Source: Microbacterium sp. MAH-37 (lineage in GTDB: Bacteria > Actinomycetota > Actinomycetes > Actinomycetales > Microbacteriaceae). Taken from it: a stretch of 64,000 nt of DNA. The notes below the pieces were generated by a model. That model was not told the DNA's origin. It worked only from the letters and a program-made list of their open reading frames with translations, and ran no database searches. Positions 25,147-35,157 of this stretch are shown here, piece after piece. Position 1 is the stretch's first letter. Every line of letters begins with the position of its first letter. The position numbers and the translations under genes are program-made. The DNA lies in the NCBI RefSeq assembly GCF_009758255.1, contig NZ_WSEN01000010.1:186001-250000 (forward strand), given 5' to 3'.

Positions 25147-26488
25147 CCTCACCGGCTTCCTGCTCGTCGTCCAGCTCCGCACCTGCCACGGCCATTGCCT
25201 CTGCCGCGGGCGTGATGTCCTCAGGGAGTACGCCCGCCGCCGCGGCCGCCGCCTCGGCATCGCCCTGGGCGCTGCCGAGTGCCGACGGCTGAGCTCGGCG
25301 CAGCATCCCGAGCGTCGTGTCGTAGGCGCCGGCAGCGAGTGCGACGCGGAGCGGCTCGATGATCAGGACGGGGATCAGGAGGATGGCCGTGTCGAACACC
25401 ATCCAGAAGCTCAGCAGATCGTGCGGGCCGACGAGCCTCGTCACCCAGAATCGCAGGTACGACTGCAGCGCGAGAACCGCGACGTACATCAGGGCGTACG
25501 ACGAGATGATCACCGGCCCGGCTCGCCACATGAGCAGGAGCGCACGGCCGATCGGCTTGAACCGCGAGCTCAGCTCATCGCCGAGATCCTGCAGACGCCG
25601 CATCACCGGGTTGGGAACACGGGCGGCCTGTCGACGAAGACGGGTGAGGAGCCGGTGCTCGACCTGCAGCTTCTCAGCGACGATCGCCTGCCCGTAGATC
25701 ACACCGGCGATGGTCAGCCAGACCAGGGGCGCGAGCAGGATCGGTCCGGCCTGCGCGAGCAGCCAGCCGATCGCATCCGACACCCACACCAAGGCGAGCA
25801 CATGCTCCCCCAGCCAGGCGCGCGCATCTCCGAGCCAGACCATCGCCGCACGGTGGTCGATCCAGCTGTTCACACCGTCCACGAGGTCGCTGACCACCAA
25901 CGCGGAGAAGAAGACCCACACGACCTCGAAGTACACGGCGAGCACCGCGAGTGACCGCGGGAGCTTCGCCGACCAGCGCGACCAGGCCCAGCGCGCGGAG
26001 AAGGCGATCACGATGATCACCCCCGTCCAGATTGTGAGGCCGACATTGGTCGCATTGTCGGTCTCAGCCAGTTCCACGCCCGTCTTGCGCAGGATGTCGC
26101 GCACCTCGAGCGCCCTGGCCGTATACGCCGCGACGTCATCGCGCAGCATCCCCTGCCCGAGATACACGGCGAAGAACGGCAGGATGCTGGCCAGCAAGGC
26201 TGTGAGGAGAGTGTTTCGCCGTGCGGCGGCGGACTCGGGGAGGGGCGCGATCGCCTGCAGCGAGCGCAGACCGTCGCGCAGCACGAGGAACATCGCGACG
26301 AAGGCGATCAGCCGCGCAAGGATGCCGATCGGCAGGATGAGCAGTCCGATCGTCGCGGACCGGGCACCGATCCAACCCGAGAGCTCGACGATGCCGTACT
26401 GCACCAGAACACCCGCCAGGTACCAGGCCAGCAGGGCAGGCCAATGCCGCCAGAGCACGCGCCCGGTGGAGGAGAGGATGGCCAGCAC
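25121..26488 (-). CDS. Hypothetical polytopic membrane protein
   Basis: A 455-residue integral membrane protein with about eight helices, for example WPALLAWYLAGVLVQYGIVE near the N-terminus and LAVLAVYFEVVWVFFSALVV in the middle. Between helices lies a basic cytoplasmic stretch (HRLLTRLRRQAARVPNPVMR). The C-terminal 60 residues are Ala/Glu-rich and soluble. No catalytic motif is visible. It converges on the plus-strand trio and may work with those externally exposed proteins; this is inference from position only. Confidence 0.8.
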   Translation of the reverse strand: MLAILSSTGRVLWRHWPALLAWYLAGVLVQYGIVELSGWIGARSATIGLLILPIGILARLIAFVAMFLVLRDGLRSLQAIAPLPESAAARRNTLLTALLASILPFFAVYLGQGMLRDDVAAYTARALEVRDILRKTGVELAETDNATNVGLTIWTGVIIVIAFSARWAWSRWSAKLPRSLAVLAVYFEVVWVFFSALVVSDLVDGVNSWIDHRAAMVWLGDARAWLGEHVLALVWVSDAIGWLLAQAGPILLAPLVWLTIAGVIYGQAIVAEKLQVEHRLLTRLRRQAARVPNPVMRRLQDLGDELSSRFKPIGRALLLMWRAGPVIISSYALMYVAVLALQSYLRFWVTRLVGPHDLLSFWMVFDTAILLIPVLIIEPLRVALAAGAYDTTLGMLRRAQPSALGSAQGDAEAAAAAAGVLPEDITPAAEAMAVAGAELDDEQEAGEATSRSGTA

Positions 26489-26526
26489 GAGAACACGTTA
26501 GCGCGCCGGCCATCCCCGCCGGGCGA

Positions 26527-28065
26527 TCAGGCGGCGAACGGGATCGCGCCGAACAGCACGCCGACCGCCAGCATGACCAGCGAGACGATGACCGCGCGCC
26601 ACAGCACCTTCTTGTGGTGGTCGCCGAGGTTGACGCTCGCCAGGGACACCAGCAGCAGGATCGCGGGCACCAGCGGCGACTGCAGGTGCACCGGCTGGCC
26701 GGTGATCGAGGCGCGGGCCATCTCGACCGGGTCGATGCCGAAGTGCGCCGCACTCTGCGAGAGCACCGGCAGGATGCCGTAGTAGAACGCGTCGTTCGAC
26801 ATGAAGAACGTGAACGGGATCGACAGCACGCCGGTGATCACAGCCAGGTACGGACCCATCGATGCGGGGATGACAGTGGTGATCCACGAGGCCATGGCGT
26901 CGACCATCCCGGTGCCGTTCAGCACGCCCACCAGCACGCCGGCGGCGAGCACCATCGAGACCACGCCGACGATCGACGGCGCGTGCTGCACGATCTCGTC
27001 CGCCTGACTCTTCAGCTTCGGGAAGTTGATCACCAGCGCCAGGCCCACTCCGACCATGAACACGTAGGCGAGCGGGAAGATGTCCATCACCAGCAGCACC
27101 ATCACCGCGATGGTGAGTGCGAGGTTGAACCAGATCAGCTTGGGCCGCAGCGTCGGGCGGTTGGGGTCGAGCATCGTGTCGGCCATAGCGGTGTCGGTGG
27201 CATCGACGAGTTCCGCCGTCGCGATGCCGCCATGACCGCCGGCGATCGTGACGATGTTGCCGGTGTGCAGCTCGGCACGGGCGCCGGGCTTCGGGTCGGC
27301 CTTGCGCAGGATCCGCTGCACCCCGCCGGTCACGGCGCCCGGCTCGCCCGAGATGCGCGAGGTGTCCACGCTGCCTGCCAGACGACGGCGCTCGGACAGC
27401 CCGAGGAACCAGGCGAAGACGAGGGCGATGACGATGCCGGCGATCATCGAGGGGACCATCGGCACGAACACGTCCGTGGCGTCCAGCTTCAGGGCGGTGG
27501 CCGCACGCACGGTCGGACCGCCCCAGGGCACGATGTTCATCGTTCCGTTCATGAGGCCGGCGACGCAGGTGAGCACGACCGGGCTCATACCCAGACGCAG
27601 GTAAAGGGGCAGCATCGCCGAAGTCGTGATGATGAAGGTCGTCGACCCGTCGCCGTCGAGCGAGACGGCCGCCGCGAGGATGGCCGTGCCCAGCACGATC
27701 TTGGCGGGGTCGTCGCCCAGCAGTCTGGTGATGAGCCGGATGAGCGGGTCGAACAGCCCGACGTCGATCATCAGGCCGAAGAACATGATCGCGAACATCA
27801 GCAGCGCCGCGGTGGAAGCCATGCTCCCGATCGCGTCGAGCACCATGTCACCGAGGCCGAGCCCCGCGCCGGCGAACAGGCCGAAGACCGTGGGCACCAG
27901 GATGAGGGCCACCATCGGGGTGAGGCGCCTGGTCATGATCAGCGTCATGAAGACGAGCACCATGGCGAAGCCGAGGACGACGAGCACGCCGTCCGGCGGG
28001 GTGAACGCGGTGTCGTAGACCGGTGCCTCGTCCGCGGCGGCCAGCAGGCCGGACATCGTGAGCAT
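26527..28065 (-). CDS. CitMHS-family citrate:metal-ion symporter
   Basis: A 512-residue carrier with about 12 helices. The conserved CitMHS segment LDGDGSTTFIITTSAMLPLY and the following MNGTMNIVPWGGPTVRAATALK are clear; family members such as CitM and CitH import citrate complexed with Mg2+ or Ca2+ by proton symport. A central soluble loop holds a His/Gly stretch (TIAGGHGGIATAEL). ATG 28065 is supported by GGGAG six bases upstream. It is transcribed away from a CitA/CitB-type two-component system, the classic inducible arrangement. Confidence 0.92.
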   Translation of the reverse strand: MLTMSGLLAAADEAPVYDTAFTPPDGVLVVLGFAMVLVFMTLIMTRRLTPMVALILVPTVFGLFAGAGLGLGDMVLDAIGSMASTAALLMFAIMFFGLMIDVGLFDPLIRLITRLLGDDPAKIVLGTAILAAAVSLDGDGSTTFIITTSAMLPLYLRLGMSPVVLTCVAGLMNGTMNIVPWGGPTVRAATALKLDATDVFVPMVPSMIAGIVIALVFAWFLGLSERRRLAGSVDTSRISGEPGAVTGGVQRILRKADPKPGARAELHTGNIVTIAGGHGGIATAELVDATDTAMADTMLDPNRPTLRPKLIWFNLALTIAVMVLLVMDIFPLAYVFMVGVGLALVINFPKLKSQADEIVQHAPSIVGVVSMVLAAGVLVGVLNGTGMVDAMASWITTVIPASMGPYLAVITGVLSIPFTFFMSNDAFYYGILPVLSQSAAHFGIDPVEMARASITGQPVHLQSPLVPAILLLVSLASVNLGDHHKKVLWRAVIVSLVMLAVGVLFGAIPFAA

Positions 28066-28152
28066 GTCGACTCCCTTGTCGTGTGTGTCGGGGTGCACCG
28101 CGTGGTGCATCTGAGCGAGAGTACGAACCGCTGATCCGCCGCGCGCGCTAGA

Positions 28153-28181
28153 GCGCATTGAATCGCGTTCTGCGCATTAAA
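28153..28181 (+). promoter_or_regulatory. Direct repeats in citrate divergent promoter
   Basis: GCGCATTGAA (28153-28162) and GCGCATTAAA (28172-28181) are direct repeats 19 bases apart in the 143-base region between the CitMHS and histidine kinase genes. CitB/DcuR-type regulators bind AT-rich repeats in such promoters, so this is a candidate response-regulator site. TAAACT at 28178-28183 may be a -10. Confidence 0.4.
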
Positions 28182-28208
28182 CTCAGGTGTTCGACAGGAG
28201 GTGCGCCG

Positions 28209-29885
28209 ATGCGCTTCGCGACCCGGATGCTGGTCACTCAGCTCATCACCGTGGTCGCCGTCGTCGCCGTCTGCTCACTGGTGTTCGGCTGGATCTCCGT
28301 GCAGCAGCTGCGCACGTCGGCGGAGCAGTCCGCTCTGAATATCGCCCGCACCCTCGCCGAGGACCACGACGTGCAGCGCCGGGTGGCGTACTACTCCGCC
28401 GACCCCGGCACCCCGAGCGCCGCGGATCTGCGCGACGACGAACTGCAGCGCATCGCACAGGACGTCTCGGCACGCACGGGAGCTCTCTTCGTCGTGATCA
28501 CCGACGATCACGGCATCCGACTCGCGCACCCGCGGCCCGAGCAGCTGGGCGAGCGCGTCAGCACGGGCTATCAGCAGGCCCTCGCCGGGAACGAAGTGGT
28601 CGCCTGGGAGACGGGAACGCTCGGCGAGTCCGCGCGCGCGAAGGTCCCGGTCTTCCCGGTCGGCGGCGGTGAGCCGATCGGAGAGGTCAGCGTCGGCTTC
28701 GAGCGGGCGAGCGTGTTCAGCAATCTGCCTCTGCTGGTCGGCGGCATCGCGGTCGCCGCCGCCGCCGCGCTGCTTCTGGCGGCGATCGCGGCGGCACTGG
28801 TGCGCCGCCGGTTCAGGCGTCTGACCCTGGACCTTCAGCCGGAGGAGCTCGTCGCCCTGGTGCAGAACCAGGCCGCAGTCCTCGACGGCGTGGGCGACGG
28901 AGTCGTCGCGGCCGACCCGGAGGGCACGGTCCGCGTGTGCAACCGCGCGGCGGAGCGGATGCTGGGCTCCGACGCCGTCGGCCGCCCGCTCGCGGATCTG
29001 GGGCTCGATGCCGAGCTGCTCGATGCGGCACGAGATCGCGACGGCATCGAGACGGTGATCGGCGGACGTGTCGCCTACCTGGACGTGCATCCGGTCGTTC
29101 GCAACGGCCGCGACCTCGGCGAGGTGATCGTACTGCGCGACCGCACCGATGTGGAGGCGCTGGCCGCACGACTCGCCTCCGTCCAGGCGATGACGGAGGC
29201 GCTGCGCGTGCAGCGGCACGAGTTCGCGAATCGGATGCATGTGGCCGCAGGCCTGCTCGATGCGCAGCGCGCACCAGACGCGAGGGCGTTTCTCGGCGAG
29301 CTGCTCTCCCGCGGAGCCGTCGACCCGGCGGTCCCCGGCATCGAGCGCGTGCCCGATGCGTTCCTGCAGTCGGTCCTCGGCGCCAAAGCTGATGCCGCGC
29401 GCGAGCGCGGCGTGCAGGTGCGCGTGTCCGAGGACACACTCGTGCCCGGTGCCGTACTGGCCGTCGAGGATGTCGCCGCGGTGTTGGGGAATCTCGTGGA
29501 CAACGCGGTGCGGGCGGCTCGTTCCGCGGCAGAGCCATGGGTCGAGGTCGGACTGTTCGCTGACGGCGCGGAGCTCGTCATGACCGTCTCCGACTCCGGC
29601 ACCGGGATCGATGAGGGCGTCGATCCCTTCACCCGCGGCGAGCGCACCGGGCTCGGTCCGGATGCCGTACACGGGCGCGGGTTCGGGCTCGCGCTGTCCC
29701 GCGACCTGGCCAGGCGCCGCGGCGGCGACGTCTGGATCATCGATCGCGGCGGCCAGGACGGCGGCGCGGTGTTCGGCGCCCGCATCCCCGGTGCGCTGGC
29801 TCCGTCCGGCATCCAGGGCACGTCCGACGACCTCGACCGAACCGACGCCGGTGATCCCGCCATCCGCGATCAGGAGGAAGAATGA
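28209..29885 (+). CDS. CitA/DcuS-type sensor histidine kinase
   Basis: A 558-residue sensor: membrane helix LVTQLITVVAVVAVCSLVF, an extracytoplasmic PAS-like (Cache) domain with GELF-type signature LAEDHDVQRRVAYYSADPGT, a second helix near residue 185, a cytoplasmic PAS domain, then the kinase. The phosphorylation His is in QRHEFANRMHVAAGLLDAQR, typical of the CitA/DcuS group, and the ATPase boxes are LGNLVDNAVRAA, DSGTGI and GRGFGLALS. ATG 28209 follows a strong GGAGGT. It probably senses citrate or C4-dicarboxylates and phosphorylates the response regulator encoded by the overlapping next gene. Confidence 0.93.
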   Translation: MRFATRMLVTQLITVVAVVAVCSLVFGWISVQQLRTSAEQSALNIARTLAEDHDVQRRVAYYSADPGTPSAADLRDDELQRIAQDVSARTGALFVVITDDHGIRLAHPRPEQLGERVSTGYQQALAGNEVVAWETGTLGESARAKVPVFPVGGGEPIGEVSVGFERASVFSNLPLLVGGIAVAAAAALLLAAIAAALVRRRFRRLTLDLQPEELVALVQNQAAVLDGVGDGVVAADPEGTVRVCNRAAERMLGSDAVGRPLADLGLDAELLDAARDRDGIETVIGGRVAYLDVHPVVRNGRDLGEVIVLRDRTDVEALAARLASVQAMTEALRVQRHEFANRMHVAAGLLDAQRAPDARAFLGELLSRGAVDPAVPGIERVPDAFLQSVLGAKADAARERGVQVRVSEDTLVPGAVLAVEDVAAVLGNLVDNAVRAARSAAEPWVEVGLFADGAELVMTVSDSGTGIDEGVDPFTRGERTGLGPDAVHGRGFGLALSRDLARRRGGDVWIIDRGGQDGGAVFGARIPGALAPSGIQGTSDDLDRTDAGDPAIRDQEEE

Positions 29886-30538
29886 CCGATCCGCTTCGCG
29901 TCCTGATCGTCGACGACGACTTCCGCGTCGCCGGCCTGCACCGCGACATCGTCGACGCACGCCCCGGCTTCCAGACCGTCGGCACGGCGCCGACTCTCGC
30001 CGCCGCGGTGCGCGGAGTGCAGGAGCACTCCCCCGACCTGCTGCTCGTCGACGCCTACCTGCCGGACGGCGACGGCGTGCAGTTCATCGCCTCCCAGCGG
30101 ATCGACGCGATCCTCATCTCGGCCGCGACCGACGGCAGCACCGTGCGCCGGGCGCTGCGCGCGGGAGCGCTGTCGGTGCTGACCAAGCCCTTCGAGGCAC
30201 GCGTGCTCGAGGCCCGGCTGGATGCATATGCGCGGTTCCGCAACCTGCTCCCCGAGGACCGCTCCACGAACCAGGAGCAGATCGACCGCGCCCTCGCGAT
30301 CCTGCACGGTGGCGGCGACTCCGCCTCGGTCGGGCGCTCGGCCACCGAGACGCTGATCCTCTCCCATCTCGGCGGCGACGAGGCATCCGCGGCCGAGGTC
30401 GCCGAACGCGCCGGCGTCTCACGGGCCACCGCGCAGCGGCATCTCGCCGGGCTCGCGACCCGTGGGCTGATCGACGTGCGTCTGCGCTACGGCTCGACCG
30501 GCCGCCCTGAGCACCGGTACATCCGCCCCGGGTCCTGA
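29882..30538 (+). CDS. CitB/DcuR-type response regulator
   Basis: A 218-residue two-domain protein. The receiver has the acidic pair in LIVDDDFRVAGLHRDIV, the phospho-acceptor Asp in LLLVDAYLPDGDG, and conserved Thr/Lys further on (VLTKPFEARVLEARL). The C-terminal winged HTH reads ASAAEVAERAGVSRATAQRH. Overlaps the kinase stop as ATGA. Expected to activate the divergent CitMHS gene when citrate is present. Confidence 0.92.
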   Translation: MTDPLRVLIVDDDFRVAGLHRDIVDARPGFQTVGTAPTLAAAVRGVQEHSPDLLLVDAYLPDGDGVQFIASQRIDAILISAATDGSTVRRALRAGALSVLTKPFEARVLEARLDAYARFRNLLPEDRSTNQEQIDRALAILHGGGDSASVGRSATETLILSHLGGDEASAAEVAERAGVSRATAQRHLAGLATRGLIDVRLRYGSTGRPEHRYIRPGS

Positions 30539-30627
30539 GCCGCCTGGCGGCTCCCTTCCCCCGCCCATCCCGGTCGCAGTTCGCCCCGGAATGGCCCTCA
30601 CCCCGGCATCCAGGTCGACTGAGGCCC

Positions 30628-30701
30628 ACGCGACCTCCCCACTTTCGCATGAGACCCACGTCCTGGACGTGGGTCTCATGCGGCAGTCGGGGTCTCGCGT
30701 C
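30628..30701. repeat. Palindromic repeat family 2, copy 1 (terminator position)
   Basis: The inner perfect stem CGCATGAGACCCACGTCC (30646-30663) pairs with 30665-30682, and outer sequence ACGCGACCTCCCCACT pairs imperfectly up to the pntB stop codon. A related element is at 47940-48018. It lies just beyond pntB and could end transcription from either side. Confidence 0.7.
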
Positions 30702-32100
30702 ACAGCGCCCGGATGATGTCCTCCACCCGCTCCTTGGCGTCGCCGAACAGCATCTGCGCGTTGTCGCGGAAGAACAGCGGATTCTGCACACCCGCGTAGC
30801 CGGCGGCCATCGAGCGCTTGAACACGATCACGTTCTCGGCCTCCCAGACCCGCAACACGGGCATGCCGGCGATCGGGCTGCCCGGATCCTCCGCGGCGGC
30901 GGGGTTCACGGTGTCGTTCGCACCGATCACGAGCACCACCGACGTCTTCGCGAAGTCGTCGTTGATCTCCTCCATGCTCAGCACGATGTCGTAGGGCACC
31001 TTCGCCTCGGCGAGCAGCACGTTCATGTGCCCCGGCAGACGGCCGGCGACGGGGTGGATGCCGAACCGCACGTCCACGCCGCGCTCGCGAAGCTTGGCGA
31101 CCAGGTCGGCCACCGGGTACTGCGCCTTCGCGACGGCCATGCCGTAGCCGGGTGTGATGATCACGCTCTGCGCGTCGGCCAGCATGCCGGCCGCCGCGTC
31201 GGCGGTGACCTCGCGATGCTCGCCGTACTCCTCGTCACCCGAGCTGGATGCCACGATGCCGAAGCCTCCGGCGATCACCGACAGGAACGACCGGTTCATC
31301 GCCTTGCACATGATGTACGACAGATAGGCACCGGAGGAGCCGACGAGAGCGCCGGTGACGATCAGCAGGTCGTTGTTCAGCAGGAAGCCCGCCGCGGCCG
31401 CCGCCCAGCCGGAGTAGCTGTTCAGCATCGACACGACCACCGGCATGTCGCCGCCGCCGATCGAGGCCACCAGGTGCCATCCGAGCGCGAACGACAGCAG
31501 CGTGACGGCGATCAGCAGCCAGAGCTGCTGGTCTGCGACGAACCACACGGTCAGCGCGACGAAGGCCACCAGGGCGCCGATGTTCAGCGCGTTCTTGCCC
31601 GGCAGCATGAGGGGCTTCGACGACATCTTCGCGGACAGCTTCAGGTAGGCGACGATCGACCCGGTGAAGGTCACGCCGCCGATGAAGATGCCGATGAACA
31701 CCTCGGCGTTGTGGATGCCGACCAGCTCGGGTGCGATCGCCTCGTGCGCGAGGTAGCCGTTCCAGCCGACGAGCACCGCGGCGAGGCCGACGAAGCTGTG
31801 CAGCAGGGCGATGAGCTCCGGCATTCCGGTCATCTGCACGACGCGGGCGCGCCACAGGCCGATGGCGCCGCCGACGATCACGGCGACCACGAGCAGGATC
31901 AGCCCGAGGGTGGATCCCGATCCGCCCCAGGCGTCGGCGATGGTCAGCGCGAGCGTCGAGAGCAGGGCGATCGCCATGCCGGCGATGCCGTAGATCACGC
32001 CCGCGCGGGCCGACTCGTGGCGGCTGAGCCCCGCGAGGCTCAGGATGAACAGCAGCGCAGCGACGATGTAGGCCGCGCCGGCGAGGGCGTCGACGGTCAC
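30700..32100 (-). CDS. pntB: NAD(P) transhydrogenase beta subunit
   Basis: A 466-residue proton-pumping transhydrogenase subunit: about nine membrane helices, then the NADP-binding dIII domain starting around residue 290 ([20 protein letters not shown]) with [20 protein letters not shown] and the Lys-containing [19 protein letters not shown] near the end. It makes NADPH from NADH at the expense of the proton gradient. The GTG start overlaps the pntA stop as GTGA. Confidence 0.95.
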   Translation of the reverse strand: MTVDALAGAAYIVAALLFILSLAGLSRHESARAGVIYGIAGMAIALLSTLALTIADAWGGSGSTLGLILLVVAVIVGGAIGLWRARVVQMTGMPELIALLHSFVGLAAVLVGWNGYLAHEAIAPELVGIHNAEVFIGIFIGGVTFTGSIVAYLKLSAKMSSKPLMLPGKNALNIGALVAFVALTVWFVADQQLWLLIAVTLLSFALGWHLVASIGGGDMPVVVSMLNSYSGWAAAAAGFLLNNDLLIVTGALVGSSGAYLSYIMCKAMNRSFLSVIAGGFGIVASSSGDEEYGEHREVTADAAAGMLADAQSVIITPGYGMAVAKAQYPVADLVAKLRERGVDVRFGIHPVAGRLPGHMNVLLAEAKVPYDIVLSMEEINDDFAKTSVVLVIGANDTVNPAAAEDPGSPIAGMPVLRVWEAENVIVFKRSMAAGYAGVQNPLFFRDNAQMLFGDAKERVEDIIRAL

Positions 32101-33689
32101 TTGTCGGCTCCCTTGGTGAACATGGCGAGCATTCGGCGGGTCACCGCGAAGCCTCCGAAGATGTTGATGCTGGCGAGCAGGATCGCGATCGCGGCGAGCA
32201 CCTGCACGACCGGGTTCGCGCTCGTCACCTGCAGCATCGCGCCGACGACGATCACGCCCGAGATGGCGTTGGTCACCGACATCAGCGGCGTGTGCAGGGC
32301 GTGGTGCACCTTGCCGATCACGTAGAACCCGATCACGACGGAGAGCATCAGCACGGTGAAGTGCTGCGGCAGCGGGGGCGGCGCGAACAGGTTCACGACG
32401 AAGAGCGCGACGATGCCGGCGCCGATCAGCAGAGCCTTGCGTCCGACGCTCATCTTCTTGTCAGGAGCGGCCGCGGGCGCGGCGTCCTGAGCCGGCGCAG
32501 GCTTGGCAGGCGCCGCAGCGACCTGCACCGCCGGCGGCGGCCAGGTGACCTCCCCGTCGCGGACGACAGTGACCGAGCGCTGCACGACATCGTCGAAGTC
32601 GAGTGTCAGTGCGCCGTCCTTGCCCGGCGTGAGCAGGGCGACGAGGTTGGCCACGTTCGTGCCGTACAGCTGGGACGCCTGCGCCGCCAACCGCGAGGCA
32701 AGATCGGTGTAGCCGAGGATGATCACGCCGTTCGCTGTGACGATCCGCTCCCCTGCGACCGACCCCTCGACGTTGCCGCCCTGGGCGGCTGCCATGTCGA
32801 CGATCACGCTGCCGGGCTTCATCAGTGCGACATCAGAGGCGGTGATCAGGCGGGGCGCTGCGCGCCCCGGGATGAGCGCGGTGGTGATGATGATGTCGAC
32901 GTCCGCCGCCTGCTCCGTGTAGATCTCCGCGGCGCGGCGATCGTAGTCGGCGCTGGTCGCCTTCGCGTACCCGTCTGTGGATGCCGCGACCTCGACGTCG
33001 ACGGGCAGATAGGTGCCGCCGATCGACGTGACCTGGTCGGCGACTTCCGGCCGGGGGTCGGTCGCGCGCACGATCGCGCCGAGGCTGGATGCCGCGCCGA
33101 TCGCCGCGAGTCCTGCGACGCCCGCACCGGCGACGAGGACCTTGGCCGGGGGCACCTTGCCCGCGGCAGTGACCTGTCCGGTGAAAAACCGGCCGAACTC
33201 GTGGGCGGCCTCGACCACCGCGCGGTAGCCGGCGATGTTCGCCATCGAGCTCAGCACGTCCATCGACTGGGCGCGCGAGATCCGTGGCACCGCGTCGAGC
33301 GCGACCGCGGTGATGCCGCGCTGCGCCAGCGCCTCGACGAGGTCGGGTCGCAGCGCCGGTGAGAGCAGCGCGACCACGGTCGCATCGTCGGCGAGCAGCG
33401 CGATCTCGTCGGGACCGGGGGCGTTGATGCCGAGCACCACGTCGCTCCCCCAGGCCGGCTCGCGATCGACGATCGTCGCGCCCGCTTCGACGTACGCGTC
33501 GTCGGGGTAGGAGGCGGCGGCGCCGGCATCCTTCTCGACGACGACGCGATAGCCGAGCGCCTGCAGCGTGCGCACCGTGGCGGGCGTCGCGGCGACGCGC
33601 GCCTCACCGCCGGTTTCACGCACGACACCGAGCCGTGTTCCTCGCGCTGGTGTCACGTGGTCGTGAACCACGTTGTCATCTTGAACCAC
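32097..33689 (-). CDS. pntA: NAD(P) transhydrogenase alpha subunit (fused PntAA-PntAB)
   Basis: A 530-residue subunit with the NAD-binding dI domain ([37 protein letters not shown]) and a Pro/Ala linker leading to four C-terminal membrane helices, matching the single-chain E. coli-type alpha subunit. GTG 33689 is chosen because GGAAGG sits six bases upstream; a longer reading would extend through the intergenic region. pntA and pntB are co-translated. It supplies NADPH for biosynthesis or redox balance during catabolism of the substrates handled by neighbouring genes. Confidence 0.93.
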   Translation of the reverse strand: MVQDDNVVHDHVTPARGTRLGVVRETGGEARVAATPATVRTLQALGYRVVVEKDAGAAASYPDDAYVEAGATIVDREPAWGSDVVLGINAPGPDEIALLADDATVVALLSPALRPDLVEALAQRGITAVALDAVPRISRAQSMDVLSSMANIAGYRAVVEAAHEFGRFFTGQVTAAGKVPPAKVLVAGAGVAGLAAIGAASSLGAIVRATDPRPEVADQVTSIGGTYLPVDVEVAASTDGYAKATSADYDRRAAEIYTEQAADVDIIITTALIPGRAAPRLITASDVALMKPGSVIVDMAAAQGGNVEGSVAGERIVTANGVIILGYTDLASRLAAQASQLYGTNVANLVALLTPGKDGALTLDFDDVVQRSVTVVRDGEVTWPPPAVQVAAAPAKPAPAQDAAPAAAPDKKMSVGRKALLIGAGIVALFVVNLFAPPPLPQHFTVLMLSVVIGFYVIGKVHHALHTPLMSVTNAISGVIVVGAMLQVTSANPVVQVLAAIAILLASINIFGGFAVTRRMLAMFTKGADK

Positions 33690-33857
33690 AGTGTTCCTTC
33701 CGTCACCCCCGGCTGCACGCAGCACGCAGCATCGGGGAACCGCCGCCAATAGCGGTGTCGGGGGTGTGCTCAGGTTACTGACGCGTTTGATCGTCAGCGC
33801 GCATTCCGCCACGTATGACGGGGAAAGAACGAGGAAACTTACGCAATCTGCAATCTG

Positions 33858-34418
33858 TCAACGCCAGATGCTGGGTGCCGCGGCCTTCGTCGGCGGTAGC
33901 GCGGAAGCGCCCGCCCAGTCGTGGATCCATTCGTCGACGCCCGGCACGCCCTCCGGATGCCCGACCGCGGCGAACAGCTCGTCGTGCGACACCGTGCCGC
34001 CGCTGCGGCGCAGCATCCGGGCCCGGACGATGACGCGCGCGTAGACCTCGCCGTCGACGACGGCCCTGTGCTCGAGGAAGATGGCCTTGTCGTCGTGACC
34101 GATCAGGCGAGACTCGACGTCGAAGCGCTGCCAGAGCTCGAGCGATTTGCGGAAGGTGACGGTCTCGCTGGAGACCACCGCGTACCAGCCGCGGCGCTTC
34201 ATCTCGTCGAACAGGCCGGTGCGGATCAGGAGATCCCAGCGACCCAGATCGAACAGCGACAGGTACCGGCCGTTGTTCATGTGCCGCAGGATGTCGATGT
34301 CCGTGGGGAGCGTGGTGAGCCGGACGCGGCCCACCTCGGCAGGCTCGAGGACCGCACCGCGGCGCACCCGGCGCCGGGCCTGCAGGATGACGAGGAGGGT
34401 GCGCCAGATCACGTTCAC
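33858..34418 (-). CDS. Acyl-CoA thioesterase family protein (THEM6-like hot-dog fold)
   Basis: A 186-residue 4HBT-type hot-dog protein. The active-site region IDILRHMNNGRYLSLFDLGR carries the Asp/Asn-Gly pattern of thioesterases, and the sheet segment VTFRKSLELWQRFDVESRLI follows. The closest general type is THEM6-like, found widely in actinobacteria and probably acting on acyl-CoA. Substrate unknown. A consensus TTGACA overlaps its stop codon on the minus strand and may belong to the pntA promoter. Confidence 0.82.
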   Translation of the reverse strand: MNVIWRTLLVILQARRRVRRGAVLEPAEVGRVRLTTLPTDIDILRHMNNGRYLSLFDLGRWDLLIRTGLFDEMKRRGWYAVVSSETVTFRKSLELWQRFDVESRLIGHDDKAIFLEHRAVVDGEVYARVIVRARMLRRSGGTVSHDELFAAVGHPEGVPGVDEWIHDWAGASALPPTKAAAPSIWR

Positions 34419-34537
34419 GAGGTTCGACAGTAGCTATCGGCAACGGTTGCCGCAAAGCGGTTGTAGGAGGGGCACATTCGGACCCTGTGTGTCCTGGTCG
34501 ATTTCACCTCTACGGCGACCGCGCGTAGAGTCGCGGC

Positions 34538-35044
34538 ATGAGCGCCGAAGCCCAGCCCGAGACCATCGTCCGACCGGTCCGCGATGCGGACGCGGAAGCA
34601 CTCGGCCGCGTCCACGCACAGACCTGGCACGAGACCTACGATCACCTCATCAGCAAGGCCGCCCTGGAGAAGGTGTCGCCCAAGCGCCTCGCCGAACTCT
34701 GGGTCAACTGGGCCCGTCAGGGCGACGACTTCCGGATGAGCGCCGCGCTCGTCGACGGAGAGATCGTCGGCTTCGTCGGCTCCGGCCCGGCCCGCGACAA
34801 GGACGCCCCGCGCAACCGCGAGCTCTACTTCATCTACCTGCTCGACAAGTGGCACGGCACCGGCCTCGGTCAGCGCCTGTTCGACGCCGCCGTCGACGAG
34901 GGCGAGGAGGTCTACCTCTGGGTCGCCGACGACAACCCCCGCGCGCACCGTTTCTACGTGCGCAACGGGTTCGCACTCGACGGCGCGAGCCACACCGAGC
35001 CCTTCCTCGGCGAGACGCTCACCGAGGTGCGCTTCGTGCGCTGA
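34538..35044 (+). CDS. GNAT-family N-acetyltransferase
   Basis: A 168-residue acetyltransferase. The acetyl-CoA pyrophosphate loop (motif A) is LDKWHGTGLGQRLFDAAV, and motif B is VADDNPRAHRFYVRNGFALD. N-terminal VRPVRDADAEALGRVHAQTW is usual for the family. Small-molecule or antibiotic acetylation is possible but the substrate cannot be read. It stands alone and is followed by a strong terminator. Confidence 0.9.
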   Translation: MSAEAQPETIVRPVRDADAEALGRVHAQTWHETYDHLISKAALEKVSPKRLAELWVNWARQGDDFRMSAALVDGEIVGFVGSGPARDKDAPRNRELYFIYLLDKWHGTGLGQRLFDAAVDEGEEVYLWVADDNPRAHRFYVRNGFALDGASHTEPFLGETLTEVRFVR

Positions 35045-35055
35045 TCCGCGGTCTT

Positions 35056-35095
35056 CACGAAGAAGCCCCCTCCGGCCGGAGGGGGCTTCTTCGTG
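35056..35095 (+). terminator. Intrinsic terminator after GNAT gene
   Basis: Perfect 20-base arms CACGAAGAAGCCCCCTCCGG / CCGGAGGGGGCTTCTTCGTG with no unpaired centre, 11 bases after the GNAT stop. The GC-rich core next to CTTCTTCG is a strong terminator and works in both directions. Confidence 0.88.
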
Positions 35096-35157
35096 TTCGG
35101 GAGGTCGGTCTGCGTGCCCAACTTCGGGTCTCAGGCGCGACGCGCCGGGCCACACAG

